A stretch of 35,717 nucleotides of DNA from an uncultured Bacteroidales bacterium. GTDB taxonomy: Bacteria > Bacteroidota > Bacteroidia > Bacteroidales > Paludibacteraceae. The stretch is taken from contig CAMHOY010000019.1 of assembly GCA_946186915.1 (NCBI GenBank), positions 1-35,717 of the forward strand, read 5' to 3'. The notes below the pieces were generated by a model. That model did not search any database. It worked only from the letters and a program-made list of their open reading frames with translations, and was not told where the DNA came from. Below are positions 6,787 through 14,374 of the stretch, one piece after another. Numbering within the stretch: the first letter of the stretch is position 1; every line of letters starts with the position of its first letter. A program made the position numbers and the translations under genes.

Positions 6787-7974
6787 TTACAATAAGTTTC
6801 CTAAATCTCCCTTGAAGAAATCTTCCAAAGGCATAGCATTACCGCCAACCACTAAAGAATGCTGCGGATGGTAGTGTTGCATGAACGTACCTAAACCGGT
6901 GTTGCTTTGACGTCTTCCACTCTTTACCTCAATAGCTAGTAACTTGTCTGCACGACGAAGCACGAAATCCACTTCTTCATCGTTCTCACGCCAATAATAC
7001 ATCTCGCATTCCAATTCTTCCGCTTTGTCCAAGAGATAGCATCCCACAGCAGATTCCACCCAACGTCCCCATTTCTTCGGGTCGGTGCTTACCTTCTCAA
7101 ATGAAATGCCATCGGTCAGTGCAGTCAGTAGTCCATTGTTGAAGACTTGCAGTTTCGGAATTGTGCGGTACTTACGGGATACATCCATCACATATTTAGG
7201 TAAACCGATAAGCAGTTTGCTTTCGCCAAGCACTTCCAAATAGTTAACCAAAGTGGTGGCATTGCCGGCATCTTGCAACAAACCGAGCATTTTATTGTAT
7301 GAAAGCAACTCGCCAGAATAGGCACAACCGAGATGGAAGAGTTGGTGCATGAGCGCAGGCTTATAAATGAAAGCCGTTTGCAGCACATCCTTTTCAATTG
7401 CCGGTGCAATAATGGACTCACGCATATACTTACGCCAGCGCGTCTCATTATTGATATAAGGAGCACTGCCTGGATAACCGCCGAAATAGATATATTGGTT
7501 TATATCCCACCCAAAGGCTTCATGCATCTCTGCAAAAGACCAGTGCCCCATTGGAATTATCTCAAAACGTCCCGCCAATGATTCGGTTAGACCTTTCTTC
7601 AACAGCAAACGCGATGAGCCCAATAGCACCAGTTTGATATTTACATCATGGAAGGTGTCATCGTCCCACTCGCGTTTGACTTGCTCGCTCCAGTTGTTGA
7701 TTTTGTGGATCTCATCTATGGCAAGTATAATCTCGTCATAGCGATTGAAGCGCATCAGAGCGCGCACCTCTTCCCAACGGGCAGCAATCCATTCCGTATC
7801 ATCTGCGTCCACTCCATCTGCGTTAAAGAAACGAGAAGGGATGGACAATTGCTGTAGCGCTTGCTTAACCATCGTCGTTTTTCCCACTTGTCGCGGACCG
7901 GCTACTACTTGAATTGTTCGTCTCGGCTCTTGTAGCCGAGCAATGAAATCATGACATTGTGAACGTACTATCAT
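6787..7974 (-). CDS. AAA_14 / DUF4143 ATPase
   Basis: 395 aa. Walker A GPRQVGKTT is at residues 26-34 and Walker B IILAIDEIHK around Asp87-Glu88, followed by LLGSSRLLLKKGLTESLAGRF. The C-terminal DUF4143 region ends with a restriction-endonuclease-like strand pattern YYWRENDEEVDFVL...LLAIEVKSGR, where E-x-D and ExK residues are retained. This is the usual layout and length for the family, which is widespread in Bacteroidales and of uncertain function, often suspected in defence or toxin control. It has its own promoter with two direct repeats, separate from the WYL-linked promoters. Confidence 0.9.
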   Translation of the reverse strand: MIVRSQCHDFIARLQEPRRTIQVVAGPRQVGKTTMVKQALQQLSIPSRFFNADGVDADDTEWIAARWEEVRALMRFNRYDEIILAIDEIHKINNWSEQVKREWDDDTFHDVNIKLVLLGSSRLLLKKGLTESLAGRFEIIPMGHWSFAEMHEAFGWDINQYIYFGGYPGSAPYINNETRWRKYMRESIIAPAIEKDVLQTAFIYKPALMHQLFHLGCAYSGELLSYNKMLGLLQDAGNATTLVNYLEVLGESKLLIGLPKYVMDVSRKYRTIPKLQVFNNGLLTALTDGISFEKVSTDPKKWGRWVESAVGCYLLDKAEELECEMYYWRENDEEVDFVLRRADKLLAIEVKSGRRQSNTGLGTFMQHYHPQHSLVVGGNAMPLEDFFKGDLGNLL

Positions 7975-7997
7975 ACCTTATTTTCTAAAATCCGCTG

Positions 7998-8053
7998 CAA
8001 AGGTACAAAAAATCTGCGAATCTTGCAAGAAAAATCTGCGATTCTTTGCAAAA
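7998..8053 (-). promoter_or_regulatory. Promoter and direct repeats upstream of the AAA_14 gene
   Basis: On the minus strand TACCTTTG (7998-8005) matches the -7 box. Immediately upstream are two 22-24 bp direct repeats, AAAAATCTGCGA(A/T)TCTT..CAA (about 8007-8029 and 8030-8053), covering the expected -33 region. Their position suggests an operator, perhaps for autoregulation. Confidence 0.65.
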
Positions 8054-8124
8054 AAATCTTCAATTTGATAAAGAGTATAGCAAAAATAGCATTTACCGGC
8101 CGATTTTCTCCTCTTTACCTATTA

Positions 8125-8152
8125 AAAGTGCGCACCTTTCGATGCGCACTTT
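8125..8152 (-). terminator. Terminator of the 9577-to-8154 operon
   Basis: AAAGTGCGCA (8125-8134) pairs with TGCGCACTTT (8143-8152), a 10-bp perfect stem placed directly after the stop codon of the 372-aa gene. Confidence 0.8.
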
Positions 8153-8153
8153 A

Positions 8154-9272
8154 TTATATCTGTTCTATATTCTCCTTCCCGATGGTGATTTCGTGCTTGA
8201 TGTCGATGCAGAAGGATGTCTTATGGAGGATGTCGACGAGGGGAAGGTCTTGATGGTCGAACATGTGGTGCAAGGCATAGCAGAACTTGATGTCACGGAA
8301 GGCCTCGACGTAATCCCAGTACTCTTTCCAATCTTCGAATTCCGTATAGCGGTCATAGCCATCGATGACCAGATGGTCTGCATCGTAGTCTGGGTTCTCG
8401 TCCGGGTAGATGCGGAGTTGGTCGCAGGCTTCCATCGAGTCTCCAGACAAAAATTCATATTCGATATCCAGAATCTTGTTGAAGTTCGAGCCGTAGAAAT
8501 CATCACCGGGATAACTCTCGTGCAGAAGCGGATAAGCTGTGAGAGACGCTTCAATCCATTCATCGAGATCTTTGTCTTTGAAGAAAGGTGCATTGGCACG
8601 GTAGTACTCGGTGAGTTGGTCTTTCATATACTCGACGTATTGGCGAAGACGATTATTGATTTCCTCCAAACGTTTGACTTCTTCCGGTGTGGCTTGGAAG
8701 ATAGTATCGAGAATGAATCGGCGTTCACGCAAGAGTGGTTCCAGTTTGTCCTTCAGTTCGCGGTCGTCACCGAGGTAGTGAGCAGGAATGAACGAACAAT
8801 CATTATCGTAGCCTCGTTCTCTATCATAGATGGAAATGATTTTCTTTTCGAGCGTTTGAATGCGCTTGCGGTAATACGCAATGCGCTTCTCTTCGGTCAT
8901 GTTGGCGACACGTTTGGCTTTGTGCCGGTTGATGCGAGAACCGATTTTATCGAAGATAGCAATGAAAGAATCGGCAATGTTTCGGCACCAATCGCGTGGA
9001 CGCCAGTAGCGACGAATACGGACGAGGCGCTCGAGGTATTGGATCTCGGCAGTAAGTTTCTGGAAATCAACCAGCACTTGTTCGGAAGCGAACGTGACAT
9101 AAGGATTGCCGTTTTCGTCTGTGCCGGAAGTGATATTCTCGGAGCGAAACACTTTTTCTTTGCGACGTAAGTTGTCTAACAAACATTGGAGCATTCTATA
9201 AGAATCCAGCCAGTAAGGACGGAAGTTGTACTTGGGATGCGGGTGTGCGATGTCTAAAAGAGATTTTTGCAT
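8154..9272 (-). CDS. Hypothetical coiled-coil protein, 372 aa
   Basis: Charged and largely helical, with no membrane segment. It has a long helical stretch with RKRIQTLEKKI and EEVKRLEEINNRLRQYVEYMKDQL, then an acidic C-terminal domain rich in Asp/Tyr/Trp (YGSNFNKILDIEYEF, EFEDWKEYWDYVEAFRDIKFCYALHHMFDHQDLP). No known motif. It is second in an operon behind the 97-aa gene (11-bp gap), driven by a promoter with the shared TGCC-N7-GGCA dyad, so it belongs to the putative WYL regulon. The long plus-strand frame over the same DNA is a shadow. Confidence 0.7.
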   Translation of the reverse strand: MQKSLLDIAHPHPKYNFRPYWLDSYRMLQCLLDNLRRKEKVFRSENITSGTDENGNPYVTFASEQVLVDFQKLTAEIQYLERLVRIRRYWRPRDWCRNIADSFIAIFDKIGSRINRHKAKRVANMTEEKRIAYYRKRIQTLEKKIISIYDRERGYDNDCSFIPAHYLGDDRELKDKLEPLLRERRFILDTIFQATPEEVKRLEEINNRLRQYVEYMKDQLTEYYRANAPFFKDKDLDEWIEASLTAYPLLHESYPGDDFYGSNFNKILDIEYEFLSGDSMEACDQLRIYPDENPDYDADHLVIDGYDRYTEFEDWKEYWDYVEAFRDIKFCYALHHMFDHQDLPLVDILHKTSFCIDIKHEITIGKENIEQI

Positions 9273-9283
9273 TTTTCCTATAT

Positions 9284-9577
9284 TTAAAGTTCTTCTATCT
9301 CAATTGAATATATTTTAGCGATGTCCTGCAGCGTGTCGTACCAGTGGAAAGCCTGACGCTCGAAAGGAAAAGAATCGTGAGCGTAACGGGTAAGGCGAAG
9401 CGCATCATCTAACGAAGAAACGTACTTATGATCAACCACTGCTTGGGCTGCCACTTCTATATCATTAGCGCAAAATTCCAGTGCTTTAATCGCCCCGTAA
9501 ATTTGTTCAGCAGTATAAGGTATTTCATTGCGTTGATTAATACTTTGTAAAAATAAATCTTTAATCTTCTTTTCCAT
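9284..9577 (-). CDS. Hypothetical protein, 97 aa
   Basis: Small, helical, acidic C-terminus (DTLQDIAKIYSIEIEEL), no recognised domain. First gene of a two-gene operon with the 372-aa protein. The promoter (9628-9635) and dyad (9647-9661) lie 50-85 bp upstream and the operon is divergent from the AAA+ ATPase gene. The pairing of a small helical protein with a larger coiled-coil protein could be an antitoxin/toxin or adaptor/effector arrangement, but nothing in the sequence decides this. Confidence 0.6.
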   Translation of the reverse strand: MEKKIKDLFLQSINQRNEIPYTAEQIYGAIKALEFCANDIEVAAQAVVDHKYVSSLDDALRLTRYAHDSFPFERQAFHWYDTLQDIAKIYSIEIEEL

Positions 9578-9627
9578 ATTGCCTAGTTAATTTGAGTTGT
9601 AGAACACACACATTTTTTAAATCGCTG

Positions 9628-9661
9628 CAAAGATAGTATATTAGAGTGCCGAATTACGGCA
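9628..9661 (-). promoter_or_regulatory. WYL-regulon type promoter for the 97/372-aa operon
   Basis: On the minus strand: TATCTTTG (9628-9635) followed by CAGCG. The dyad TGCCG-AATTA-CGGCA (9647-9661), perfect in its 5-bp arms, overlaps where -33 would be. TTCG replaces TTTG within the dyad here. The spacing matches the four other promoters of the set. Confidence 0.8.
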
Positions 9662-9698
9662 GAGATAGAAAAAATCAGAAAAAATGCAAAAAATTATT

Positions 9699-9737
9699 TT
9701 GTGTGCCGGAATTTGGCACACAAAAGTTGTAATTTTG
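9699..9737 (+). promoter_or_regulatory. WYL-regulon type promoter for the AAA+ ATPase
   Basis: A perfect 9-bp dyad TTGTGTGCC-N7-GGCACACAA (9699-9723) is followed by TAATTTTG (9730-9737) and CAGCG. TTTG within the dyad lies 14 nt before the -7 box, exactly as in the minus-strand promoters. It is the most symmetric of the operator set and is back-to-back with the 9628-9661 promoter. Confidence 0.85.
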
Positions 9738-9761
9738 CAGCGCAATTAAAAAAATGGTATT

Positions 9762-11420
9762 ATGAAAACGAGTGAAAATGTACAGGATTTAGCGCAGAAG
9801 ACGCAGGTTCAGTTGATTGAAGCAATCATCAATGTAATGAGTGAAAAGAAGTTGTCCGAGTCCAGTATTAAGAAAGCTAAGCCGTTTATTCAGGCTCTTG
9901 CGGAGCGGAATAGTTTATCCGAAGACGCAGCAATGCTCTTTTCGGCATTCTTCAACGATTTCACGGACACGCATATCCTTATTCGGGATATTGCCAAGTT
10001 CTATGATTGCAATCAGGTGGCTATTCTGTCGCGTTGGTCAGCCATTGAAGAGTTGGTAACCAGACGGTTTGTTATTCAGTACAAGAAAAGCAATGGTGAA
10101 TTGTACTTTGCCATTCCTAAAGAAGTAGTGGCTGCGATGCGAGAGAATGTCCTTTATTGTCCGAAAGCCAATGCCAATTTGACGATTGATCAATGGTTAG
10201 CAGCGCTTAGTAATCTGCTTCGTAATAGGGATAGCGATGATATACCTTATGAAAATTTCGTAGAGGATTTGAAGGTATTAATCGATGCCAACCAGCATCT
10301 CACAATAGCCAAGGAATTGGCGACGATCAAAGATGAGTACGATTTGGTTCTTTTCACAGGCATCATGGATTTGTTTATCAAGAATAATGATAATCATATC
10401 GTCCAATCAGATATAGAAGATCTTTTTGAATCACGCTGGTATATGCGTTCACAAGCGCGCCTGTTAGAAAGAGGTGTGCATCCGTTGCAGATTGCCGGGC
10501 TTGTTGAGCATAGCGATAGCAACGGTCAAGTAGAAGCCAATGCTTGGAAGATGACGGATAGCGCCAAGGAGCGTTTTTTGGTGGAGGTGGAGATTACTAC
10601 ACCGGCAGTTGATGACAAAGACATTAAGAAAGCAGATGCGATTACCCCGAAGCAGTTGTATTTCAATGCAGCAGTGAGCAAGCAGATGGGGCAGTTGGAA
10701 TCCTTGCTGCAAGAGGAGCGCTTTGCGAGCGTGCAGGAGAACTTAGTGAAGCACGGAATGAGAAAAGGCTTTGCATGTATCTTCTACGGTGCTCCAGGTA
10801 CGGGAAAAACCGAATCAGTACTGCAATTAGCACGCAAGACAGGTCGCGGAATCATGATTGTGGACGTGCCTAATCTGCGTGATAAGTATGTCGGCGAGAC
10901 GGAGAAGAACACCAAAGCCATCTTCGACAAGTACCGCAAGTTGTGCAAGAACTCCAAGTTGGCACCAATTCTGCTGTTCAACGAGGCGGACGCGGTGCTC
11001 TGTAAGCGCAATGAGGGAGCAGCAACTGCTGTAGATAAGATGGAGAACGCGATGCAGAATATCATCCTTCAGGAGATGGAGAATTTGGAGGGCATCATGG
11101 TTGCGACTACTAACCTCACCGGTAATCTGGACACGGCTTTTGAGCGTCGATTCCTCTACAAGATTGAGTTCCCGAAACCGACGCCAAACGAGAGCAAACA
11201 TATCTGGCACTCGATGCTCCCGGAGCTGACAGAGGATGAGTCGCTGGAGTTGGCAAAACAATACTCGTTCAGTGGCGGTCAGATCGAGAATATCGCCCGC
11301 AAGCAGCTTGTCAATGCGGTCCTGACCGGTGAGGACAAGGTAGATCTTGAGACAGTGCAAGAGGCTTGTAAAACGGAGTTGTTTAAGAGTTCGACAACGA
11401 GACGAATAGGGTTCTGTTAA
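9762..11420 (+). CDS. AAA+ ATPase, FtsH/p97-like fold, 552 aa
   Basis: The N-terminal 300 residues are helical and unlike known domains. The AAA+ module has Walker A GAPGTGKT (343-350), a pore-loop-like YVGETEKN, Walker B ILLFNEAD (about 403-410, Asn replacing the usual Asp of DEAD), sensor-1 ATTN, and Arg fingers in AFERRF (about 460). The C-terminal lid contains SFSGGQIENIARK. The family works as a hexameric remodelling ATPase. The Walker B Glu is kept, so hydrolysis is likely. Transcribed from its own operator-bearing promoter in the putative WYL regulon, which hints at inducible conflict or stress response rather than housekeeping. Confidence 0.88.
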   Translation: MKTSENVQDLAQKTQVQLIEAIINVMSEKKLSESSIKKAKPFIQALAERNSLSEDAAMLFSAFFNDFTDTHILIRDIAKFYDCNQVAILSRWSAIEELVTRRFVIQYKKSNGELYFAIPKEVVAAMRENVLYCPKANANLTIDQWLAALSNLLRNRDSDDIPYENFVEDLKVLIDANQHLTIAKELATIKDEYDLVLFTGIMDLFIKNNDNHIVQSDIEDLFESRWYMRSQARLLERGVHPLQIAGLVEHSDSNGQVEANAWKMTDSAKERFLVEVEITTPAVDDKDIKKADAITPKQLYFNAAVSKQMGQLESLLQEERFASVQENLVKHGMRKGFACIFYGAPGTGKTESVLQLARKTGRGIMIVDVPNLRDKYVGETEKNTKAIFDKYRKLCKNSKLAPILLFNEADAVLCKRNEGAATAVDKMENAMQNIILQEMENLEGIMVATTNLTGNLDTAFERRFLYKIEFPKPTPNESKHIWHSMLPELTEDESLELAKQYSFSGGQIENIARKQLVNAVLTGEDKVDLETVQEACKTELFKSSTTRRIGFC

Positions 11421-11424
11421 ATGA

Positions 11425-11456
11425 AATCAGCGCGGCCAATAACGGTCGCGCTGATT
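11425..11456. terminator. Bidirectional terminator between convergent genes
   Basis: AATCAGCGCG-GCC (11425-11437) pairs with GGT-CGCGCTGATT (11444-11456). It separates the AAA+ gene (ends 11420) from the WG-repeat gene (ends 11477) and can serve both. Confidence 0.8.
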
Positions 11457-11476
11457 GGTTAGACATAAAGAGAAGA

Positions 11477-12265
11477 TTAGAACAAATCTACTTTCTCTTG
11501 TTTGGCATTCATGAAGAAAATCTCGCCGTTATTCTTAACAGAGATGAGATCGAGGCCTTCCAAACCGATGCCCTCAGCAGGATGAATATCATCATAGATG
11601 ATAGGAATAAGTTCATTGCCAGCTAAATCTATGATGCCACTTTTCTTGTCTTTGTCAGCAATAAAATAAGTTCCTTTGCGCCAAAGTCTATCATATTCAC
11701 ATGGAATAATCCAATTACCATGTGCATCAATTACGCCATACTTGCCTTCTTGATCTTCTACACAGAAGTGATAGTTCTTATAACCACCATCACCAATAAA
11801 TTTAAATTGTGCCGGTACTAAGATATTACCATCCAAGTCTTTGATTCCCCACTTGTATGGCTCTTCTGCATACTTAACAAGGTCATCTTCTATGGCATAA
11901 AGTGCCTTAAATTTAGATATAAGTCCGCCGCAATCAGTATACTCGCAGTAGGGAGTGTTTTCTTCAAGCAATTCAGCAGCTGTTTTTTCACGCTCCTCTA
12001 CAGGTGGTCTTTCAACATATTTCTGCTGTTCTACATCATAATACTCAAATCCTCCCATTCCCTTATTCACTAAAAAAATTGATGGATGATTGTGAATGCT
12101 AAAGAATGGTTTCATTCTGATCTTTTCTGGCATCATGATTTCGCCTTGGCGGTTAACGACACCCCAATAACGACCTTCAGAGTCTTTCGCCGAATAGACA
12201 GCGTACTGTCCATCAAAGCCGCCTATACTTTGTAGACCAGGTAATTCACGTACGTTCATAATCAA
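11477..12265 (-). CDS. WG-repeat protein
   Basis: 262 aa with at least four WG-type beta repeats: RYWGVVNRQGEIMMP, YKWGIKDLDGNILVPAQF, GKYGVIDAHGNWIIPCEYD and KSGIIDLAGNELIPIIYDD. Each has the WG/YG/SG-I-D-x-x-G-x-x-x-I-P pattern. Such repeats are thought to form binding surfaces. It is the last gene of a four-gene operon (start overlaps the preceding stop by 4 bp, ATGA), so it is probably a recognition or scaffold partner of the cREC and paralogous proteins. No signal peptide was seen. Confidence 0.85.
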   Translation of the reverse strand: MIMNVRELPGLQSIGGFDGQYAVYSAKDSEGRYWGVVNRQGEIMMPEKIRMKPFFSIHNHPSIFLVNKGMGGFEYYDVEQQKYVERPPVEEREKTAAELLEENTPYCEYTDCGGLISKFKALYAIEDDLVKYAEEPYKWGIKDLDGNILVPAQFKFIGDGGYKNYHFCVEDQEGKYGVIDAHGNWIIPCEYDRLWRKGTYFIADKDKKSGIIDLAGNELIPIIYDDIHPAEGIGLEGLDLISVKNNGEIFFMNAKQEKVDLF

Positions 12266-12744
12266 TATTCTTTAAAGTCAATTTTCTCGATTTCTTGTAT
12301 CAGTTCCTTACATCTCTCTTCAGGGATAAGAGCAACCTGACGATGATAGAAATATTGGGTAACACGAACTTGTAACTTGTAGATGAGTTCCATATCATAA
12401 ACTAGTCTGCGGTATTCATGTTCAGTGAGACCGCGAACAGGCTCTGCGAGACCCGGATGAAACTCAATCTCGGGATAGGTGTCTGGATTAGTGTCCAGGC
12501 CACAACGATGCAAAAGTGCTTCATATAAGCAGATGAGAGGAACAAGGTAATCCGTGCCTTTTTCCATCCAATAAGCGTCTCTGTCTCTTACTTTTTTGAA
12601 GCCAGCGTCTACCGGTTTGGTCGCAATGGGGTCCTTGCTGATCTCTAAAAGCATACCGCTATTAAGTACATTTTCGAAACTATATGCACCATCCGGTTCG
12701 CCCATACCGAAGACGGTGTGCTTTAACAATTCTTGTATGATCAT
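12262..12744 (-). CDS. Hypothetical protein, 160 aa, paralogue of the operon's first gene
   Basis: The segments KKVRDRDAYWMEKGTDYLVPLICLYEALLHRC and IYKLQVRVTQYFYHRQVALIPEERCKELIQEIEKIDF align with VQVRERKD...GADFILPLVFLHNALIARL and IYNLHFDLTRAYYKRHIEKLSDEECKKLLAEVEGLDF of the protein at 13109-13660. The two are diverged paralogues on either side of the cREC gene. Possible heterodimer partners. No known domain. 5-bp gap from the cREC gene, 4-bp overlap with the WG gene. Confidence 0.7.
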   Translation of the reverse strand: MIIQELLKHTVFGMGEPDGAYSFENVLNSGMLLEISKDPIATKPVDAGFKKVRDRDAYWMEKGTDYLVPLICLYEALLHRCGLDTNPDTYPEIEFHPGLAEPVRGLTEHEYRRLVYDMELIYKLQVRVTQYFYHRQVALIPEERCKELIQEIEKIDFKEY

Positions 12745-12749
12745 GATGT

Positions 12750-13109
12750 TTATTGATTTCTAAGATAATAATCGTGGTAATTATCCATCAGATGACGGAT
12801 GTTGTCGGCACCGACGGGGTTAGACGATTGGATGGCATAAGCAGGGATGTCGCACTGATGTTCGAGGCAATAATCGACTACTCGTTTTGCGCAATCGTAG
12901 CCATTTCGCTCATCGTAACAGTCTTCGCCAAGGTCATGGTCGAAGCAGATGCCATCTGGCAATCCGTGTTGGTCTATGTAGTCCATAAACGCATCCACGG
13001 ATTGAAGCCAAACGACGTCCACGTCTCTGCCGATGGGTGAGAACGCCAGCCAATCCGTCCGAGTGTCGAACGGATCGCGGCAGTCATCCAACCACAACAG
13101 GGTTTTCAT
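12750..13109 (-). CDS. Cyclic-phosphate-processing receiver-like (cREC) protein
   Basis: 119 aa, a free-standing receiver-like fold. It shows LLWLDDCRDP (Asp8-Asp9), ICFDHDLGE (Asp57-His-Asp59 region), NGYDCAKRVVDYC and YAIQSSNPVGADNI (about 91-104), the cREC family signature. The extra His and SSNP segment separate it from two-component receivers. The family was proposed to act on cyclic phosphates in RNA-repair or conflict contexts; activity here is not shown by sequence. Its ATG overlaps the stop of the upstream gene by one base, so translation is coupled. It sits between two paralogous unknown proteins. Confidence 0.82.
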   Translation of the reverse strand: MKTLLWLDDCRDPFDTRTDWLAFSPIGRDVDVVWLQSVDAFMDYIDQHGLPDGICFDHDLGEDCYDERNGYDCAKRVVDYCLEHQCDIPAYAIQSSNPVGADNIRHLMDNYHDYYLRNQ

Positions 13110-13660
13110 TATTGAAGAACGGCTACTGTGAAGTCAAGTCCTTCAACCTCTGCGAGAAGCTTTTTGCATTCTTCATCCGAGAGTTTCTCGATGTGGCGCT
13201 TATAATATGCGCGGGTGAGATCGAAATGGAGATTGTAGATAGACTTGATGTCCTCGATGTATCCGTCAGCCTCCCAATTCTCCATGATGTCTGTGACTAC
13301 ATCACCGCGGATGCCCGGCCAGATGGTAACTTCGGTTTCCTTCGCGTCCTTTACTAAGCGTGCGATAAGCGCGTTGTGAAGGAATACGAGCGGAAGGATG
13401 AAGTCGGCACCTTTCAATAATAGAAGACCATCGTACTTGCCGCCGTCCTTGCGCTCACGTACCTGAACGTCAACCCACTTAACGCTCTTCGGATCTTTGA
13501 GAATAGCGCGAAGTTTACCGGAAACGTAGAGGCGTTCGTAGTTGAACGGAAGGCGGTCATTGTGCTGTGCTAAACTTTCGAGAACCTCCGGCTTGAGGGA
13601 GTCTTCGAGGTCGCAGTTGTGAGCAATGATTCGTTGGCTAAAAATGTCTGTTGCTTTCAT
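13109..13660 (-). CDS. Hypothetical protein, 183 aa, first gene of the cREC operon
   Basis: MKATDIFSQRIIAHNCDLEDSLKPEVLESLAQHN opens the protein. The C-terminal 110 residues are shared with the 160-aa protein two genes on (GADFILPLVFLHNALIARL; YYKRHIEKLSDEECKKLLAEVEGLDF). Alpha-helical, soluble, no known domain. Transcribed from the operator-bearing promoter at 13713-13746. The same pair of paralogues flanking a cREC protein suggests a fixed complex. Confidence 0.7.
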   Translation of the reverse strand: MKATDIFSQRIIAHNCDLEDSLKPEVLESLAQHNDRLPFNYERLYVSGKLRAILKDPKSVKWVDVQVRERKDGGKYDGLLLLKGADFILPLVFLHNALIARLVKDAKETEVTIWPGIRGDVVTDIMENWEADGYIEDIKSIYNLHFDLTRAYYKRHIEKLSDEECKKLLAEVEGLDFTVAVLQ

Positions 13661-13701
13661 TTTAATTGGGATTTTAGATGGTTAATTTTTATGCTTCTTT
13701 C

Positions 13702-13756
13702 AAAAATCGCTGCAAAGATAGTGCTTCAAAGTGCCAAATTACGGCAGAGTAAATAA
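13702..13756 (-). promoter_or_regulatory. WYL-regulon type promoter of the cREC operon (55-bp duplicate)
   Basis: On the minus strand the -7 box is TATCTTTG (13713-13720) and the dyad TGCC-AAATTAC-GGCA is at 13732-13746, with TTTG inside it 14 nt from the -7 box. The 55 bp are identical to 14308-14362. Confidence 0.85.
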
Positions 13757-13778
13757 AAATCTTCAATTTTTAGTGATT

Positions 13779-14294
13779 TTATAATATTTCTCTTGCAATC
13801 CACGCGCAGGCTTCGGCATCGGCGAGTGCGTGGTGATGGTTTGTTAAATCATAACCGCAATAACCGGCAATGATGTCCAAGTTGTGATGTCCCTCCGGCC
13901 ATACTTGACGCGACTTGAGTAGCGTACATTCAAACTCATAACCCGGGTAAGCGATATCATAAGCCGCAAAGACGGATTTCAAACAGGTCTCGTCAAATGC
14001 CTTGTTGTGCGCCACAAAGGGTACTTCTCCATCCTCAATGTACGGGAAGTGTTCGTGGATCTTCTTTTGCGCTTCTACCCATACATCTGGAAAGTCCGGT
14101 GAGTCGTTGGTGTCCAAGCAACACATTCCATTCACAGAACTGCATTTCTCGTTGTAGTAGTTCGGAATGGGGCGAACCAACGAGTAAAAATCATCCACAA
14201 TCTCGCCGTTTTTGACGATTACCAAACCAACAGAGCAGATGCTTGAAGGCTCGAAGTTGGCGGTCTCAAAATCAATTGCAACAAAGTCTTTCAT
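13779..14294 (-). CDS. DEDDh 3'-5' exonuclease (DnaQ-like)
   Basis: 171 aa, a single exonuclease domain. Exo I is AIDFETA (Asp8, Glu10), Exo II is AHNKAFDE (Asp101), Exo III is HHALADAEA (His154, Asp159). All four acidic metal ligands and the His general base are present, so it should be an active two-metal 3'-5' nuclease on DNA or RNA. It is free-standing and too small to be a polymerase subunit fusion. It is alone under its own operator-bearing promoter, apparently part of the putative WYL regulon, which suggests a role in nucleic-acid attack or processing with the neighbouring systems. Confidence 0.92.
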   Translation of the reverse strand: MKDFVAIDFETANFEPSSICSVGLVIVKNGEIVDDFYSLVRPIPNYYNEKCSSVNGMCCLDTNDSPDFPDVWVEAQKKIHEHFPYIEDGEVPFVAHNKAFDETCLKSVFAAYDIAYPGYEFECTLLKSRQVWPEGHHNLDIIAGYCGYDLTNHHHALADAEACAWIAREIL

Positions 14295-14307
14295 TTTGCG
14301 CTATTTT

Positions 14308-14362
14308 AAAAATCGCTGCAAAGATAGTGCTTCAAAGTGCCAAATTACGGCAGAGTAAATAA
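14308..14362 (-). promoter_or_regulatory. WYL-regulon type promoter of the exonuclease gene (55-bp duplicate)
   Basis: Minus-strand TATCTTTG (14319-14326) with the dyad TGCC-AAATTAC-GGCA at 14338-14352. Identical over 55 bp to 13702-13756 at the next operon. The expected start of transcription is about 18 nt before the ATG at 14294. Confidence 0.85.
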
Positions 14363-14374
14363 GAAAATGCACGA

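Noticed and set aside
8046..9170. 374-codon plus-strand open frame over the 372-aa gene
   Set aside because: It is the complement of a gene with promoter, operator and terminator on the minus strand. The plus-strand protein is Val/Phe/Ile-rich without motifs.
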